From Acanthamoeba lenticulata (Eukaryota; Discosea; Longamoebia; Acanthamoebidae), in the NCBI GenBank assembly GCA_002179805.1, contig NAVB01000358.1, positions 1-64,000 on the forward strand: a stretch of 64,000 nucleotides of DNA, read 5' to 3'. The stretch's first letter is position 1. Each line of letters opens with the position of its first letter. A model generated the notes under the pieces. That model made no database searches. It was not told the DNA's origin and worked only from the letters and a program-made list of their open reading frames with translations. Both the position numbers and the translations under genes were made by a program. Of the stretch, positions 22,925-33,323 are shown piece by piece.

Positions 22925-24912
22925 ATGTCGCGCTGGGAGTCGTCGAAGAAGCTGCTGTCGCCCGTGTGGGGTCACCTTTCTGAGTCCATCGTCGAGCGTG
23001 CCTCGGGATCCTTCATCTACACCACCTGCGGTACGCCGGACGACCCTCGCATTTTGCTGCAATCTTGGCCAATTTAGTGAAAAATGAAGAGCACGAAACC
23101 TTACAACACTCACTTCCGATGGTGCAGGGAAGAAGCTGCTTGACTTCTCCACGGGCATCGGTGTGGTGAACACGGGCCACTGCCACCCGCGCGTGGTTGC
23201 CGCGGCGCAGGAGCAGGTGGCCAAGCTCATCCACGGTCAGCTCAACATCGTGTACCACAAGCCCGTGCTCGAGCTTGTCGAGGAGCTCAAGCCGGTCGTG
23301 CCCGAGGGGCTCGACACCTTCTTCTTCTCCAACAGTGGTGCCGAGGCCGTTGAAGCTGCCGTCAAGCTCTCCCGCCACGCCACCAAGAAGCAAAACATTA
23401 TCAGTACCGCTTGCCTTTCATCTTCATCTTTCTTCATTCTCTGATCGACAAATTCGCTGTTCGGCAGCCTTCACCAACAGCTTCCACGGCCGCACGGTGG
23501 GCACCATGTCCCTCGGCAACTCAAAGATCGTCTACAAGAACCAGTACGGGTACGTAGTCATCGCCAAGCCCCCCCCCCCCCCCCCACTTTCTACCCTTGG
23601 CCAACTGCTCACAACGGGCGCGCATAGGCCGCTGATGCCCGGCGTGCACGTTGCGCCCTACGCCTACTGCCACCGGTGTCCGTGCAAGGAGCAGCGCAAG
23701 GGCGCCGACGACTGCTGCAACCAGCCCCTGCTTGCCGTCGAGATGCTCCTCCGCCAGCAGACCGGCCCGGCCGACACCGCCGCCATCCTCCTCGTACGCA
23801 CCGTCCGCCGCGCGCGCATTGGTCTTCGCGAACGAGCGGCTCATCGCCGCGATGCGTGTTTTTGGGTGCAGGAGCCCGTGTTGGGCGAGGGCGGTTACGT
23901 GGAGCCGCCCGCCTCGTTCATGAGGGGCCTCCGCAAGATCTGCGACAAGCACGGCATCCTGCTCATCTACGACGAGGTCCAGTCTGGCTTTGGCAGGTAA
24001 CCACGACCACCCCACGCCCACCACGTTGGCGCGCGGCTGAACATGCGACGCTGACGTCCCCGCTCGCAGGACGGGCAAGTACTTTGCGGCCGAGCTCTCG
24101 GGCGTCAAGCCCGACATTCTCATCTTTGCCAAGGCCATAGCCTCTGGGTACGCGCCCTGACGCGTCACCATCCCTTCTTCTTTCTTGCGAGAGGGACGTG
24201 GCATGACGTGGCGTGACGTGGCAGCTTCCCGCTGTCGGGCCTGGTCGCGAACAAGGAGCTCCACAAGCACTGGCAGCAGGGCTCGCACGGAGGTACCTAC
24301 GGCGCCAACGCTGTCGCCTGCGCCGCGGCCGTCGCGACCCAGCGCGTCATCAAGGAAGAGAAGCTTGTCGAGAACGCCGCCGTACTGTTCTCCCTTTATT
24401 TATTTATTTTCCTTTTTTATTCTTTTCTTTATTAATGAGTACTTAATTGACTATTTTAATAATCATTTTTGTCGTGGGCGTCGGGCACGTGCAGGTCCGT
24501 GGCGAGCAGCTGCGGAAGCTGCTGTTGCAGCTGAAGGACAAGTACCCGCAGATCGCCGACGTGCGCGGGCCGGGCCTCATGGTGGGCGTCGAGTTCTACG
24601 ACGAGCGGGACAACGCCTACCCGTTCCCGGGCCACGACCCCAAGCACACCGTCAAGTACGGCTTCACGGGCCTCCTCGGCAAGAAGTGCCTCAACCACGG
24701 CATGCTCATCCTCAACACCGGGTACGTCTTCTATATTCATCTTTGTCATCGTCAATGAGCTCATTGGCGCCGTTGTGGGTTGGTGGCCGAGCAGCGCGCA
24801 CGAGACGATGCGGTTCATCCCGCCGCTGAATGTGAGCGCCGAGGAAATCGAGCTGGGCGTGGAGATCTTTGAGAAGGGCCTCAAGGAGACCCTCAAGGAG
24901 CTCGCCAACTGA
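22925..24912 (+). CDS. Class III PLP-dependent aminotransferase, 4-aminobutyrate aminotransferase type
   Basis: About ten exons, near 445 residues, typical family length. It starts [20 protein letters not shown]. Motifs in order: [57 protein letters not shown], the class [31 protein letters not shown] (Asp contacts the PLP ring nitrogen) and [15 protein letters not shown], whose Lys should form the Schiff base with [20 protein letters not shown] and [12 protein letters not shown] follow, with the end [12 protein letters not shown] at TGA 24910-24912. Family members transfer the amino group of GABA or related omega-amino acids to a keto acid. There is no obvious mitochondrial targeting peptide. 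A cysteine cluster (CHRCPCKEQ with DCC nearby) is present, as in some GABA transaminase relatives. Confidence 0.88.
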
Positions 24913-25009
24913 TGAGGACAACCAGCGCGACTCACACCCCCGACGAGCCCCTCCCCCCTTCTCCCATGTATGTGTGTGCCTCTGTTTTGGTTGTCTTTGT
25001 TGTCTTCTT

Positions 25010-25948
25010 TCATGGGCTCAAAGCCAAACAACTGAAGCGATTGCCCACCACCAAGCCAAGCTCCTCGTCCCCAGCTTCTCTGTCCTCTTCGTCCTCGTCC
25101 GCTTCCTCGCCCTTGAGCACCCTCTCTGGCTGATCCAGAACGACCTCCTCCGCTTCCTCCACCTCTCCTGGCTCAGCGTTGTTCGCCTGCTTCGGCTTGG
25201 CTGTGTTCTTTTTCTGTTTCTTTTTCTTTTCCTCTGCGCGTCGGCCCTCCTCTTCTGGTACGGCTGACTTGGAGTAGATCAGGATGTGGCCCAGACCCGA
25301 GGCCAGGGCCTTCTTGGGCTTGATTGTGGTTGGTCGTGGCTGCAGACTATCCAGGCAATACCTGGAGGACTTGTGGCGTGAGCTGCACAGTGGTGGTGAC
25401 AAGGGCACGAAAGTCACACATGGGGGACTGATCGGTTACCAAGTGTTATGCACGCGTCGGTTCGCCCAAACGTGGCCTGCAGAGAAGCTGAGGAAGGCGT
25501 CGCATTGGTCAAGCTCCTCTCGATCAAGCCGCCTCACCGTCCCACCCATCGGAATGTACTTGGTTCGATAGTTGAAGTGCTCTCGTAGGATGTAGCTCAA
25601 CACGTCAATCACTTCCTTTTCCTCATCTTGCTCTCCTTCTTCTTCTTGTCTTTGTTCTTGGCCACTTGCCTCTGCCTCTGAAGCTTGTTTGTCGTTTTCG
25701 TTTTCGTTTTCGTTCTTTTCTTTGTACGCGGTTGGTTTCACGTCAGCCAGGAGGAAGAAATGGCGAGACCCCTGCAGGTCGTAGCGGGCGTCGAAGGCGT
25801 CACATGCCGCATTGAAGCGGTTGACGTCGATGGCCGGCCGCCCAAGGGCATTGTTAAGCGCGTGCATGCGGCACCGTGGTCCATCCTTCTGCTTCTGAAA
25901 GAAGACCTTGTGTTTGCTCGCGACGTTGGCTTTCCTTCTTCGCTCCAT
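25010..25948 (-). CDS. Josephin-like cysteine protease (ataxin-3 family candidate)
   Basis: The first exon starts MERRRKANVASKHKVFFQKQ and continues KDGPRCRMHALNNALG. This matches the Josephin active-site pattern (Q-x-x-x-x-x-C-x-x-H-x-L-N-N), with the Cys as likely nucleophile. An acidic Glu/Asn/Lys-rich insert follows (about 25610-25720), then REHFNYRTKYIPMGGT and AFLSFSAGHVW. A later exon has YCLDSLQPRPTTIKP and GHILIYSKS, corresponding to the second half of the fold, before a Lys/Glu-rich tail ending CLALSP. Josephin proteases remove or trim ubiquitin chains. The catalytic His exon boundaries are not resolved by eye, so activity is not assured. No ubiquitin-interacting motifs are clear in the tail. 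Confidence 0.55.
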
Positions 25949-26041
25949 CTTCTCTCGTTTCTCTAGTTTTATCTTCTTCCCGCCCCTTGTTGTCCTTTCC
26001 TAGTAATGCGTTGCGAGAATTTCTTGAGTAACCAGTTCACG

Positions 26042-27127
26042 TCATGGCCGGGAGAGGACAAAGGTCTCTCCGACTGTGCCGGCCACGGCGGCTGGATACA
26101 GGATCTTATCCGCTGGAGAGAGTTGTGCTATGATCCGCTCCTCTTCCTCCTCGCCTTCCTCCTCCTGCTGGGTCGAGCGCACTGGCTGCCACTCGATTGT
26201 GCGGGCGTGCAGGTCGAGGGTGACGATCACCTGCAGTGCCTGAAATGGCCGCGCTCGGCTCAACTGGTGAGGATGGACGAGGCCGCCCGGTTTGACCTTC
26301 CCGTTCGTCCTTACCACACCTTCGAGCGGGGAGTAGAAGTAGCCGACCTGAAACTTCCAGTCTGTCGTGTGGCGGGCGGGCAGGTGGACATGCCTTGAGA
26401 ACCAATTCAAAAGCCAGGCATTGATGATCAAAGAAGGCAGTCAGTGGAACCTAGAAAGCTCTGGTCCCACTGCGTAAAGCGTTGGGGAAAGACACCCACG
26501 GCCGGGAAGCTGGATCGAGCCTCAATGCGCACCACCCACCTGTGCACGCCTGCACGGAAGCCGTATTCTGCGTGGGTAGCCACAATCGCCAACAGCAACA
26601 GGATGAGAACCACACTTTCATCCTGTTACGCCGGGAAGAGGAGGCACACTGGTGCGGGCCCATGAGTAGCCGTGAGAAGAGGACGGGTGAGATAGCTTGT
26701 GCGGGTCCTTTGGGTCAATCTCGAGGTGAGGAGACATGGCCTGCGGATCCCACGCGAGCGCTGCCTGCTCCACGAGGAGCCCAAAGGCCACCCGCCACTC
26801 GGCGCCCTCGAGGACCTGTGGTCTGTCGGCCTCTCCCAAGGGGCGCCGCGACGCCACGACAGCCCGCGCCCACTTCTCGCTCGACAGTCCCAAGGCGGTA
26901 CCAGCGTAGGTCTCGGCCGTCAGTGTCGCAGCGTCTCCGAGAGAGCTCTGCGGGGGGAGGCGGACAAGGCACATGGCGCGCCACAGAGCGTTGCTGCTGA
27001 TGACGGCCTGCCGCCAAGAATGGCTTACTGCGGCCGCCGCGTGAAGGTCAGCCACAGTCTCCGAGGAGACGAGAAAGGCCAGCACTTGTGCGAACGCCTC
27101 TGGCGGCAGCACCGCGCTTGCGTCCAT
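26042..27127 (-). CDS. F-box and SPRY (B30.2) domain protein
   Basis: It starts at ATG 27127 with MDASAVLPPEAFAQVLAFLV and SHSWRQAV, an F-box (P-x-E-x-x-x-x-V-L-x-F-L). Next come WARAVVASRRPLGEADRPQV and an exon ending near 26620. The second exon carries YGFRAGVHRWVVRIEARSSF and AVGVFP, the N-terminal strands of a SPRY domain. The third has YFYSPLEGVVRTNG, LQVIVTLDLHARTIEW and ILYPAAVAGTVGETFVL, the closing strands, ending at the stop at 26042. F-box/SPRY proteins act as SCF adaptors with SPRY as the substrate-binding module. An acidic Glu run interrupts the last SPRY segment. The gene lies downstream of and parallel to the GNAT gene, 65 bases away. Confidence 0.8.
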
Positions 27128-27192
27128 TTCGTGCAACAGAATTGAAAAAAAAAAAAAATCAGAAAAACAGAAAATAGAAAGAATAAAAAAGT

Positions 27193-27636
27193 TCATTTCG
27201 GGGCATAGGTCAGCACACGCCTCATGTCGACGTGAAGGATATCCGTGCCGTCCTCAATGTAGGGCTCACCCTCTCGAACGAAGCCCGCACGCTGGTAGAA
27301 ACCCTCCGCGTGGATCTGTGCGGAGAGAACGACTTCTCTGTGGCCCACCTCTCGTGCCTTCTCCACTAGGGCCTCCAGCACCTTGGCGCCGACCCCACGC
27401 CCGCGCGCAGAGGGCAGCACGGCCATACGCCCGATGTGGCCGTCCGGCAGCAGGCGCCCGGTGCCTACCGCTGCTTCCTCCGCGCCGTCGAGGAAGGCCA
27501 AAGCGTGCCAGCACTCAGCATCTTTATCGTCTAGCTCAAGCTCCGCTGGCACGCGTTGTTCCTCCACGAACACTCGCAGACGTATGTCGCTTGCCTGCCG
27601 CTCGGCCTCGCTCCACCGGCAAATGCGCACCAACAT
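27193..27636 (-). CDS. GNAT family N-acetyltransferase
   Basis: A complete single-exon gene of 147 residues, ATG 27636 to stop 27193. It shows the N-terminal strand and helix RLRVFVEEQRVPAELELDD, then ALAFLDG, GTGRLLPDGHIGRMAVLP, the acetyl-CoA-binding motif RGRGVGAKVLEALVEKA (Q/R-x-x-G-x-G/A), VVLSAQIHAEGFYQRAGF and the C-terminal HVDMRRVLTYAP. The order and the V-F-V-E-E-Q-x-V-P start resemble bacterial ElaA/YjcF-like acetyltransferases. The lack of introns, unlike most genes here, and the bacterial-type relatives make acquisition from bacteria plausible but unproven. The substrate is unknown. Confidence 0.9.
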   Translation of the reverse strand: MLVRICRWSEAERQASDIRLRVFVEEQRVPAELELDDKDAECWHALAFLDGAEEAAVGTGRLLPDGHIGRMAVLPSARGRGVGAKVLEALVEKAREVGHREVVLSAQIHAEGFYQRAGFVREGEPYIEDGTDILHVDMRRVLTYAPK

Positions 27637-27815
27637 GGTGTGGCCTTGACGCAGCAGAACAATGAAAAATGCATTTATTTATCTTCTCTTTCAAATATAT
27701 TTTATTTAAGAGAAAAAATGGGGTGGGTCCACACGTAAGCCCCTCTTGCACTGAACAACTTTAGGGCTGCACAAGTTAAACGAAGGCCGCAAACTACAAG
27801 AAATAGCCCCACAAG

Positions 27816-29268
27816 ATGGGAAACGACCACAGCATCCCGCCCCACCGCCAGCAGGTGCGCGCCCATAAGGCCACGGGCACTCACTCAACTGGCTGAGCAA
27901 CTCTGAACACAGAAACCACGCTATCCCCCATGGCGACTGCTCCGTAGGCAAGAGGCCACCCAGCGAACGCTCTATTGGCGCATCTACGGCAGAGAGTGCA
28001 CCATCCGTCTTGACATTAACGTGGCCTTGTGCTTTGGCGAGGTGTCTCGGGTGATGTGCATGCTCTATGACGATGACGCCGAGCTCGACGTTGTTTCGCC
28101 TGACGACCCGGCGCGGCGTTTATTGCCGCTCCAACATAGGCGGCCACACTATGTGGACGGCCTGGCCGTCGGCATTGACCGCGCTCGTGTTATCTTTGCC
28201 GGGAAGCAGTTGGAGGCCAACAGGCAAATCTGTCAAGTCAGTGGCCTCCAGAACGAGGCCACGCTGCAGGTCGTCATCCGACGGCAAACCCTCTGGCGCG
28301 CTCTGCCGCGGCCTTTGGACCATCCCACTCTGATCCGAGGCGCTGCCGCCGGTTGGGCGCTGCCGGCAGGGTGGGACGATGACCTGAGCACCTTGGTGGG
28401 CAACGCCAGCCGGCTAAGTATCATCGACCGCCGCAGCCTCATCGAGTCTGCCCTCAAACTGATCGTCGGGGATGAGGACATGCGCTTGCTCTCGATGTCC
28501 GCTGTCGCTAAGTCTGGGACCTCGACATCGAGAAAGAAGAACGAAGAGGAGGAAGAAGCGTTGGTCGAAGAGCTGCTCACACATGTCACGGACGGCATCC
28601 ACGACGGCCCGCTCGACTTTTGCGTCGCCTTGCGCCCTCCTGAAGAGGCCACCTATAGCTTCTCGCACACCAGCGCCGACGGCTCGTGGTCCTTTGAGCT
28701 GGTGGTGCACGTGCAGCTGCCACCGGTGTACCCACTCGCGACGGAGCGCTGCCGCATGCTGACGCCCGTGCTCCATCCCTGTGTGATGTCGTCTGGACGT
28801 GATGACGCTGAGACCGGCCGGATGGCCGTCACGACGAATCATCCGCACACAACCAACATCTACCTCCTGCTGCAGCACTTTCGCGACGTGATATTGGTTA
28901 ATCCCGTGGACTGCGCCAAGTTGGTGCTCAGTACTGAGCAAGACCCATCTCCCGAGCTGCAGGCGTGGGCTGATGAAGCAGAAGACATGAAGCGACGAGC
29001 CCACATGTTGGTGCGACTTCACTGCGGTGCGCAAAGCTGGCAGCCCGAGCTCTATCCCTTCTGTCCGCGTCCGTTCCAGGCCGAAGTGCGACAGCTGCTG
29101 CTCGTACGGCAACGTGGCGATAATCCACTGGCCGAAGTGCCTGTGGAGGTGCTTTGGCTCATCTTTGGCGCTCTTCTCCGGCTTCACAGCACCACAACCT
29201 TGTTGCCGCAGTGCGGTCTCTCGCCGCAGCGCCAACAGTCGCGCCCTCCGCTGTGTGTTCTCGCATAA
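27816..29268 (+). CDS. Ubiquitin-like / E2-like / F-box-like multidomain protein
   Basis: A short first exon (27816-27854, MGNDHSIPPHRQQ) is joined in phase 0 across a 58-base GTGCGC...CACAG intron to one long exon. The long exon begins with a ubiquitin-like domain: ECTIRLDINVALCFGEV, then [20 protein letters not shown] and ATLQVVIR, strikingly like ubiquitin's [12 protein letters not shown] middle region resembles the E2 (UBC) fold: FELVVHVQLPPVYPLATERC, TPVLHPCVMSSG and NIYLLLQHFRDVIL. In canonical E2s the HPN is followed by G-x-I-C-L, with Cys catalytic; here the corresponding stretch is GRMAVTT, so the catalytic Cys looks lost (UEV-like). The C-terminus has EVPVEVLWLIFGALLRL, the first half of an F-box; the second half is degenerate or lies in a shifted frame. 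Stop at 29266-29268. Confidence 0.65.
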
Positions 29269-29499
29269 CCTTTTTTATTTTGGTTTTCTTTTTGGATGGG
29301 AAGAAGCCAAGCTTTCTCCTGCGAAAAAGAAGAAAACAAACAAATTGGCCGTTGATTTTTGCTCGATCATCACTGCACTACAGTTTGGAACGAGCAACTG
29401 CTTGTTAGGTGCTGTGTTCTTTGAAGCACTACTACTGCACAAAGGGTTGGAGTCACTTCGCAAGGGAAATCGATTTTTAACGGCAGCGATTCCTTGGAG

Positions 29500-31865
29500 A
29501 TGGCGACATCATTGCTCGAAAAGACTCGTGCGCTCCACGAAGATGTCGAGCGCTGCATGAGAATGATCGTGCAGCTTAGAATGGAAGAGGCAAAGACTGT
29601 ACGTTTTGTTCTCCTCTCTTCGCCATTTCAGTCTCATTCTGAATGGGCTAACACGAATTTGTCTCTACAGCACAAGGCCAAGATAACACTTGATCTTAAA
29701 GTAAACAAGTACCTCGAGCTCATCCAAGACCGTAGCAACAAGTTGCGTGCCATCTACGAAGATAAGGATAACCTGCGCCATGATGACATTTCCCGGATCA
29801 CCGGTCAGGGCCCTGAGGTGTTCAGTGTCTTTTATGACACCATGCGTGAAATGCGAGCCTACTACGCTAAGTTCCCTGACATGACGATCGAGAAGCCCGA
29901 AGATGTCGCCTACAAGCTCGTCATGGAAGACGATGAGCGTATGTTCTCCTCCCCTCCCTTCCCCTACTCCCTACCAACTGCTGACGGTCGTTTTCCTGTG
30001 CATTCGCTTCCTTTTTGATCCCTTCTGGTCTCCAACATTCACTCTCCTTCAGTGTCCCAATTCACGGGTGAGGAAAGCTTCGGTCGTTTCCTTGATCTTC
30101 ACGAGCACTACCTGAACTTCCTTAATCTCAAACAGAACAAGGGCAAGTCGATCGCCTATACGGACTACCTCATGTCACTTCACAAGTTCGATGACAAGCT
30201 CGAGGTCAAGGACCAGTTCTATCGCAAGTACGCCTGTCTTTCTGTTTGCGCGCGTTGGGCACGTTGTCTGATGTGGTGGTTATGGTGATTGCGTCAGTTA
30301 CTTGCAGCTGCTGCTCGACTACCTCCTCGCGTGGTACCGCCGAGCCTTGCCGCTGATCAATGTCGAAGGCCTCTTGCGGGAGGCCGAGGAGGAGCTCGAG
30401 CGGCGCTGGGACGACGGCAACTTCACCTGGGAACGCGCCGAGCGGGTCGAGCAAGAGGAAAAGGCGAACAAGGATAAAAAGGAGTCTGCAGCGCAGAGCG
30501 TCAAGAAGGAGGGGACGACATCGTCGACCACTGATCTCGACGCTATTGACCTGGATGACGCTCCGCCTCCGGCGGCTACCTCGACGACTTCGTTGGACGA
30601 CATTGATGACGGGCCGGCTCCCGTCACCAACGACGCCAACAGCGAAAGCGACGGCGCCTCGGTCAAGCCTGAACCGACGGTCAAGATCAACATCCCCGAC
30701 GACCAGCCTATTGACCTGAAGGTTTTTGTTTTCGCAGCTTAAGTTTTATTTATTTTTGATTATGATATAACTAATACTAACACAAAAAATACACGAACGC
30801 AGAAATTTGAGTCGGCCAAGGATCTGGAAGCCGTCGGGCTTGAGCGTCTGAAGAAGGAGCTGCAAAGCAAGGGCCTTATCTGTGGTGGCACTCTCGAAGA
30901 GCGGGCAGCTCGCCTCTTCCAGCTCAAGTGCGTAAACTCTTTTCCCTCCTCTCCCTTGGGGCTTGCGCCTATCGGCTGTTTGCTCACTGGCTGGCGCTAC
31001 ACCACTTTTTTTGTTGGCAGGCACACGCCGATCGAAGCCCTGAGCTCGTCCCTGTTTGCGCAGGCCGGCAAGAAGCGGAGGAAGCGGAAGGGCAAGAAGG
31101 CCGAGACCGCCAAGACGAGCCTTGTCCTCCGCAAGCAGATCACGCTGCTCGAGTGCAAGATCCGCAAGCTGGCTCTCGCATGCCAAGACAAGCTGGAGGC
31201 CACCAAGCAGCACGTCGAGAAGAAGCAAAGCAGGACTGTCGACGAAATTTTGGTATTTCTTTATTCATTGTTTGTTTGCTGCCACCTTTACGTATGCGCG
31301 TCGCTGACCTTGTGCGTGCGTTATCAACAACAAGGCTGAGCTCGAGGAGGAGGAGGGCTCGGATGTGGAGGCCGAGTCGGAGGAGGAGGAAGAAGTGGTG
31401 GTGGGTAAGCAGAACTACCCGGTGGGTTGGGACGGCAAGCCCATCCCCTACTGGCTCTACAAGCTTCACGGCCTCGGGATCATGTACCCGTGCGAGATCT
31501 GCGGCAACCAGTCCTACCAGGGCCGGCGAGCCTTTGAGCGCCACTTCCAGGAGTGGCGGCACGCCCACGGCATGCGATGTCTCGGCATCCCCAATACCAA
31601 GCACTTCCACGAGATCACCAAGATCAAGGACGCTCAAGATCGTACGATTCTCCTTGTTTTTGTTGTTGTTGTTGATGATGATGTAGGTTGCTGACCTCTC
31701 ATTACTTCTCTCTCGTGCCGCACAGTGTGGGAGAAGCTCAAGGAGGACCAGCAGGCGACGCAGTGGAAGCCAGAGGACGAGGAGGAGTGCGAGGACGCCG
31801 ACGGCAACGTCTACTCGAAGAAGACCTACGAGCTCCTCAGGAAGCAGGGCCTGCTCAACTTTTGA
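29500..31865 (+). CDS. SF3A3: Splicing factor 3A subunit 3 (SF3a60)
   Basis: Eight or so exons, about 500 residues, full length. It starts [20 protein letters not shown]. Family blocks: [97 protein letters not shown], a SAP-like segment ([20 protein letters not shown]), and the C-terminal zinc finger [20 protein letters not shown] with [18 protein letters not shown]. It ends [16 protein letters not shown]3A3 is part of U2 snRNP and helps engage the branch site. An acidic, Ser/Thr-rich insert (about 30480-30720) between the central helices and the SAP-like part is longer than in animals. Very high motif conservation makes this call secure. Confidence 0.97.
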
Positions 31866-32568
31866 TTGCATGCTTGGCAAGATTGGTTCATTGCCGCTCT
31901 CCTCTCTGCCGGCGACCTGATTCCTGCTAGTCTAACAGTAAACACATCACACTACGCGATCAATCAATCTTGCCGTACTCTTCTTCTTCTTCTTCTCTAA
32001 GTCACTCTTCTTGTTGTTGAAGACAACTTGTGTCGACATGTGACGGCACGACGTGACTGGCCCAACGCCAGCCAAAGGGAGGAGGGCAGACCGCAGTGCA
32101 GGTGCCAAGTCAATGGGTGTGACGCGACCAGTCAATGCAATGCAACCAATGGTTGCTTATTTAGTGAAGGACGTGAGTGGACAGTCAGACGTCTGCTGGT
32201 GTCCAGGCGCCCACCGACAGAAGAAGGAGGAGCCACGCGGGTGAGTCGCGTGGGCGTTACTTGGCATTGGCGAAAATATTCAAATTTCGCCCTCATCTGG
32301 CCGTGGTCTGCAACCACCGCGCAGAAAACGAGCACGATTGCAGGTCAATCATCCACTTTTCGCAATCGTGGAGGAGGTTAAGGGAGCAGTCCGAGGTGGC
32401 GCAAGGCGGTGAGTGGCTGGCGGAGAAAGGTAGGGTGGGGGGCGTCTCGCCACGAGAGAGCAAAAGGCAGAGCGAGAGCGCTCTTCTCTTCTTTGTATTT
32501 CACAACACCACAGCGCAAGCGACCAACCCACCACCAGTACTACCACCAACCACCCATAACACTCAAAC
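31866..32568. promoter_or_regulatory. intergenic region upstream of profilin
   Basis: This 703-base gap separates SF3A3 from profilin on the same strand. It contains a TTCTTC-rich stretch (31980-31996), a GACTGGCC/CCAAT-like block (32050-32150) and a pyrimidine/CCAC-rich run just before the profilin ATG (about 32510-32565), the sort of leader expected of a strongly expressed gene. No open frame with family motifs is found. Part is probably the SF3A3 3' UTR and most is the profilin promoter. Confidence 0.45.
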
Positions 32569-33037
32569 ATGTCTTGGCAAACGTACGTCGACACCAACCT
32601 CGTGGGCACTGGCTCCGTCACCAAGGCCGCTATCGTCGGTCACGATGGTGGTAGCTGGGCTGCCTCCGCTGGCTTCGCCCTTGTTGGTAGCGAGGCCAAG
32701 ACCCTCGTCGACGCCTTCTCGGTATGCTTGCCCGACACTACAGTCATTCTCGTTCTCAGTGTCATCAACTGTTGCTAACACTCTGTTGTTCTTTCGCTTC
32801 CTCGTGCAGTCGCCCGACGCTGTCCGTGCCAGCGGCCTCAACCTCGCCGGCACGAAGTACCTGTGCATCAAGGCTGACGACCGCTCGGTCTACGCCAAGA
32901 AGGGCTCGACTGGCGCTTGCTGCGTTAAGACCAGCAAGGCCGTGCTTGTTGCCCTCTACGACGAGAAGATCCAGCCTGGCCAGTGCGCCAACGTGGTGGA
33001 GAAGCTCGCTGACTACCTCATTGCCCAGGGCTACTAA
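32569..33037 (+). CDS. Profilin
   Basis: Two exons (32569-32721 and 32810-33037) encode 126 residues, the size of amoeba profilins. It starts MSWQTYVDTNLVGTGSVTKA, continues GHDGGSWAASAGF, and ends NVVEKLADYLIAQGY, all close to Acanthamoeba profilins. The N- and C-terminal helices supply Trp and Tyr residues for poly-proline binding; the C-terminal helix and nearby strands bind actin. The middle (SGLNLAGTKYLCIKADDRSV and STGACCVKTSKAVLVALYDE) has extra cysteines compared with the Acanthamoeba isoforms I know, suggesting another isoform or a related genus. Profilin binds G-actin, promotes ADP/ATP exchange, and feeds formin-driven filament growth. Confidence 0.97.
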
Positions 33038-33323
33038 GGAGCTATCTCACTCTCCGAGGGCACTCGTCTCAGGACCAACGTCGAGGTGGACATTCGTTGA
33101 ACCTCTTCGTTTCCCTTAGACGCAACCTCGCTTGTGTCCTGTACAGAGTCTCTCCTTGTACCATGAAAAATATAAATGGGTCTTCCCAAACATCTCCTTG
33201 TCTATCTATCACTTTCCCTACTAAGGCCATGATAGGGCTCAACACCAACAAGCTCGGCCAAGCGATCAAACAGGACAGAAATGCGAAAAAAAGAGAAAAA
33301 GTTGAAGAAAATTAAATACACAG

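Noticed and set aside
16320..23588. long poly-C runs (about 16320, 19662, 23572)
   Set aside because: They lie in introns and look like ordinary homopolymer tracts; they do not form a repeat family or regulatory array.
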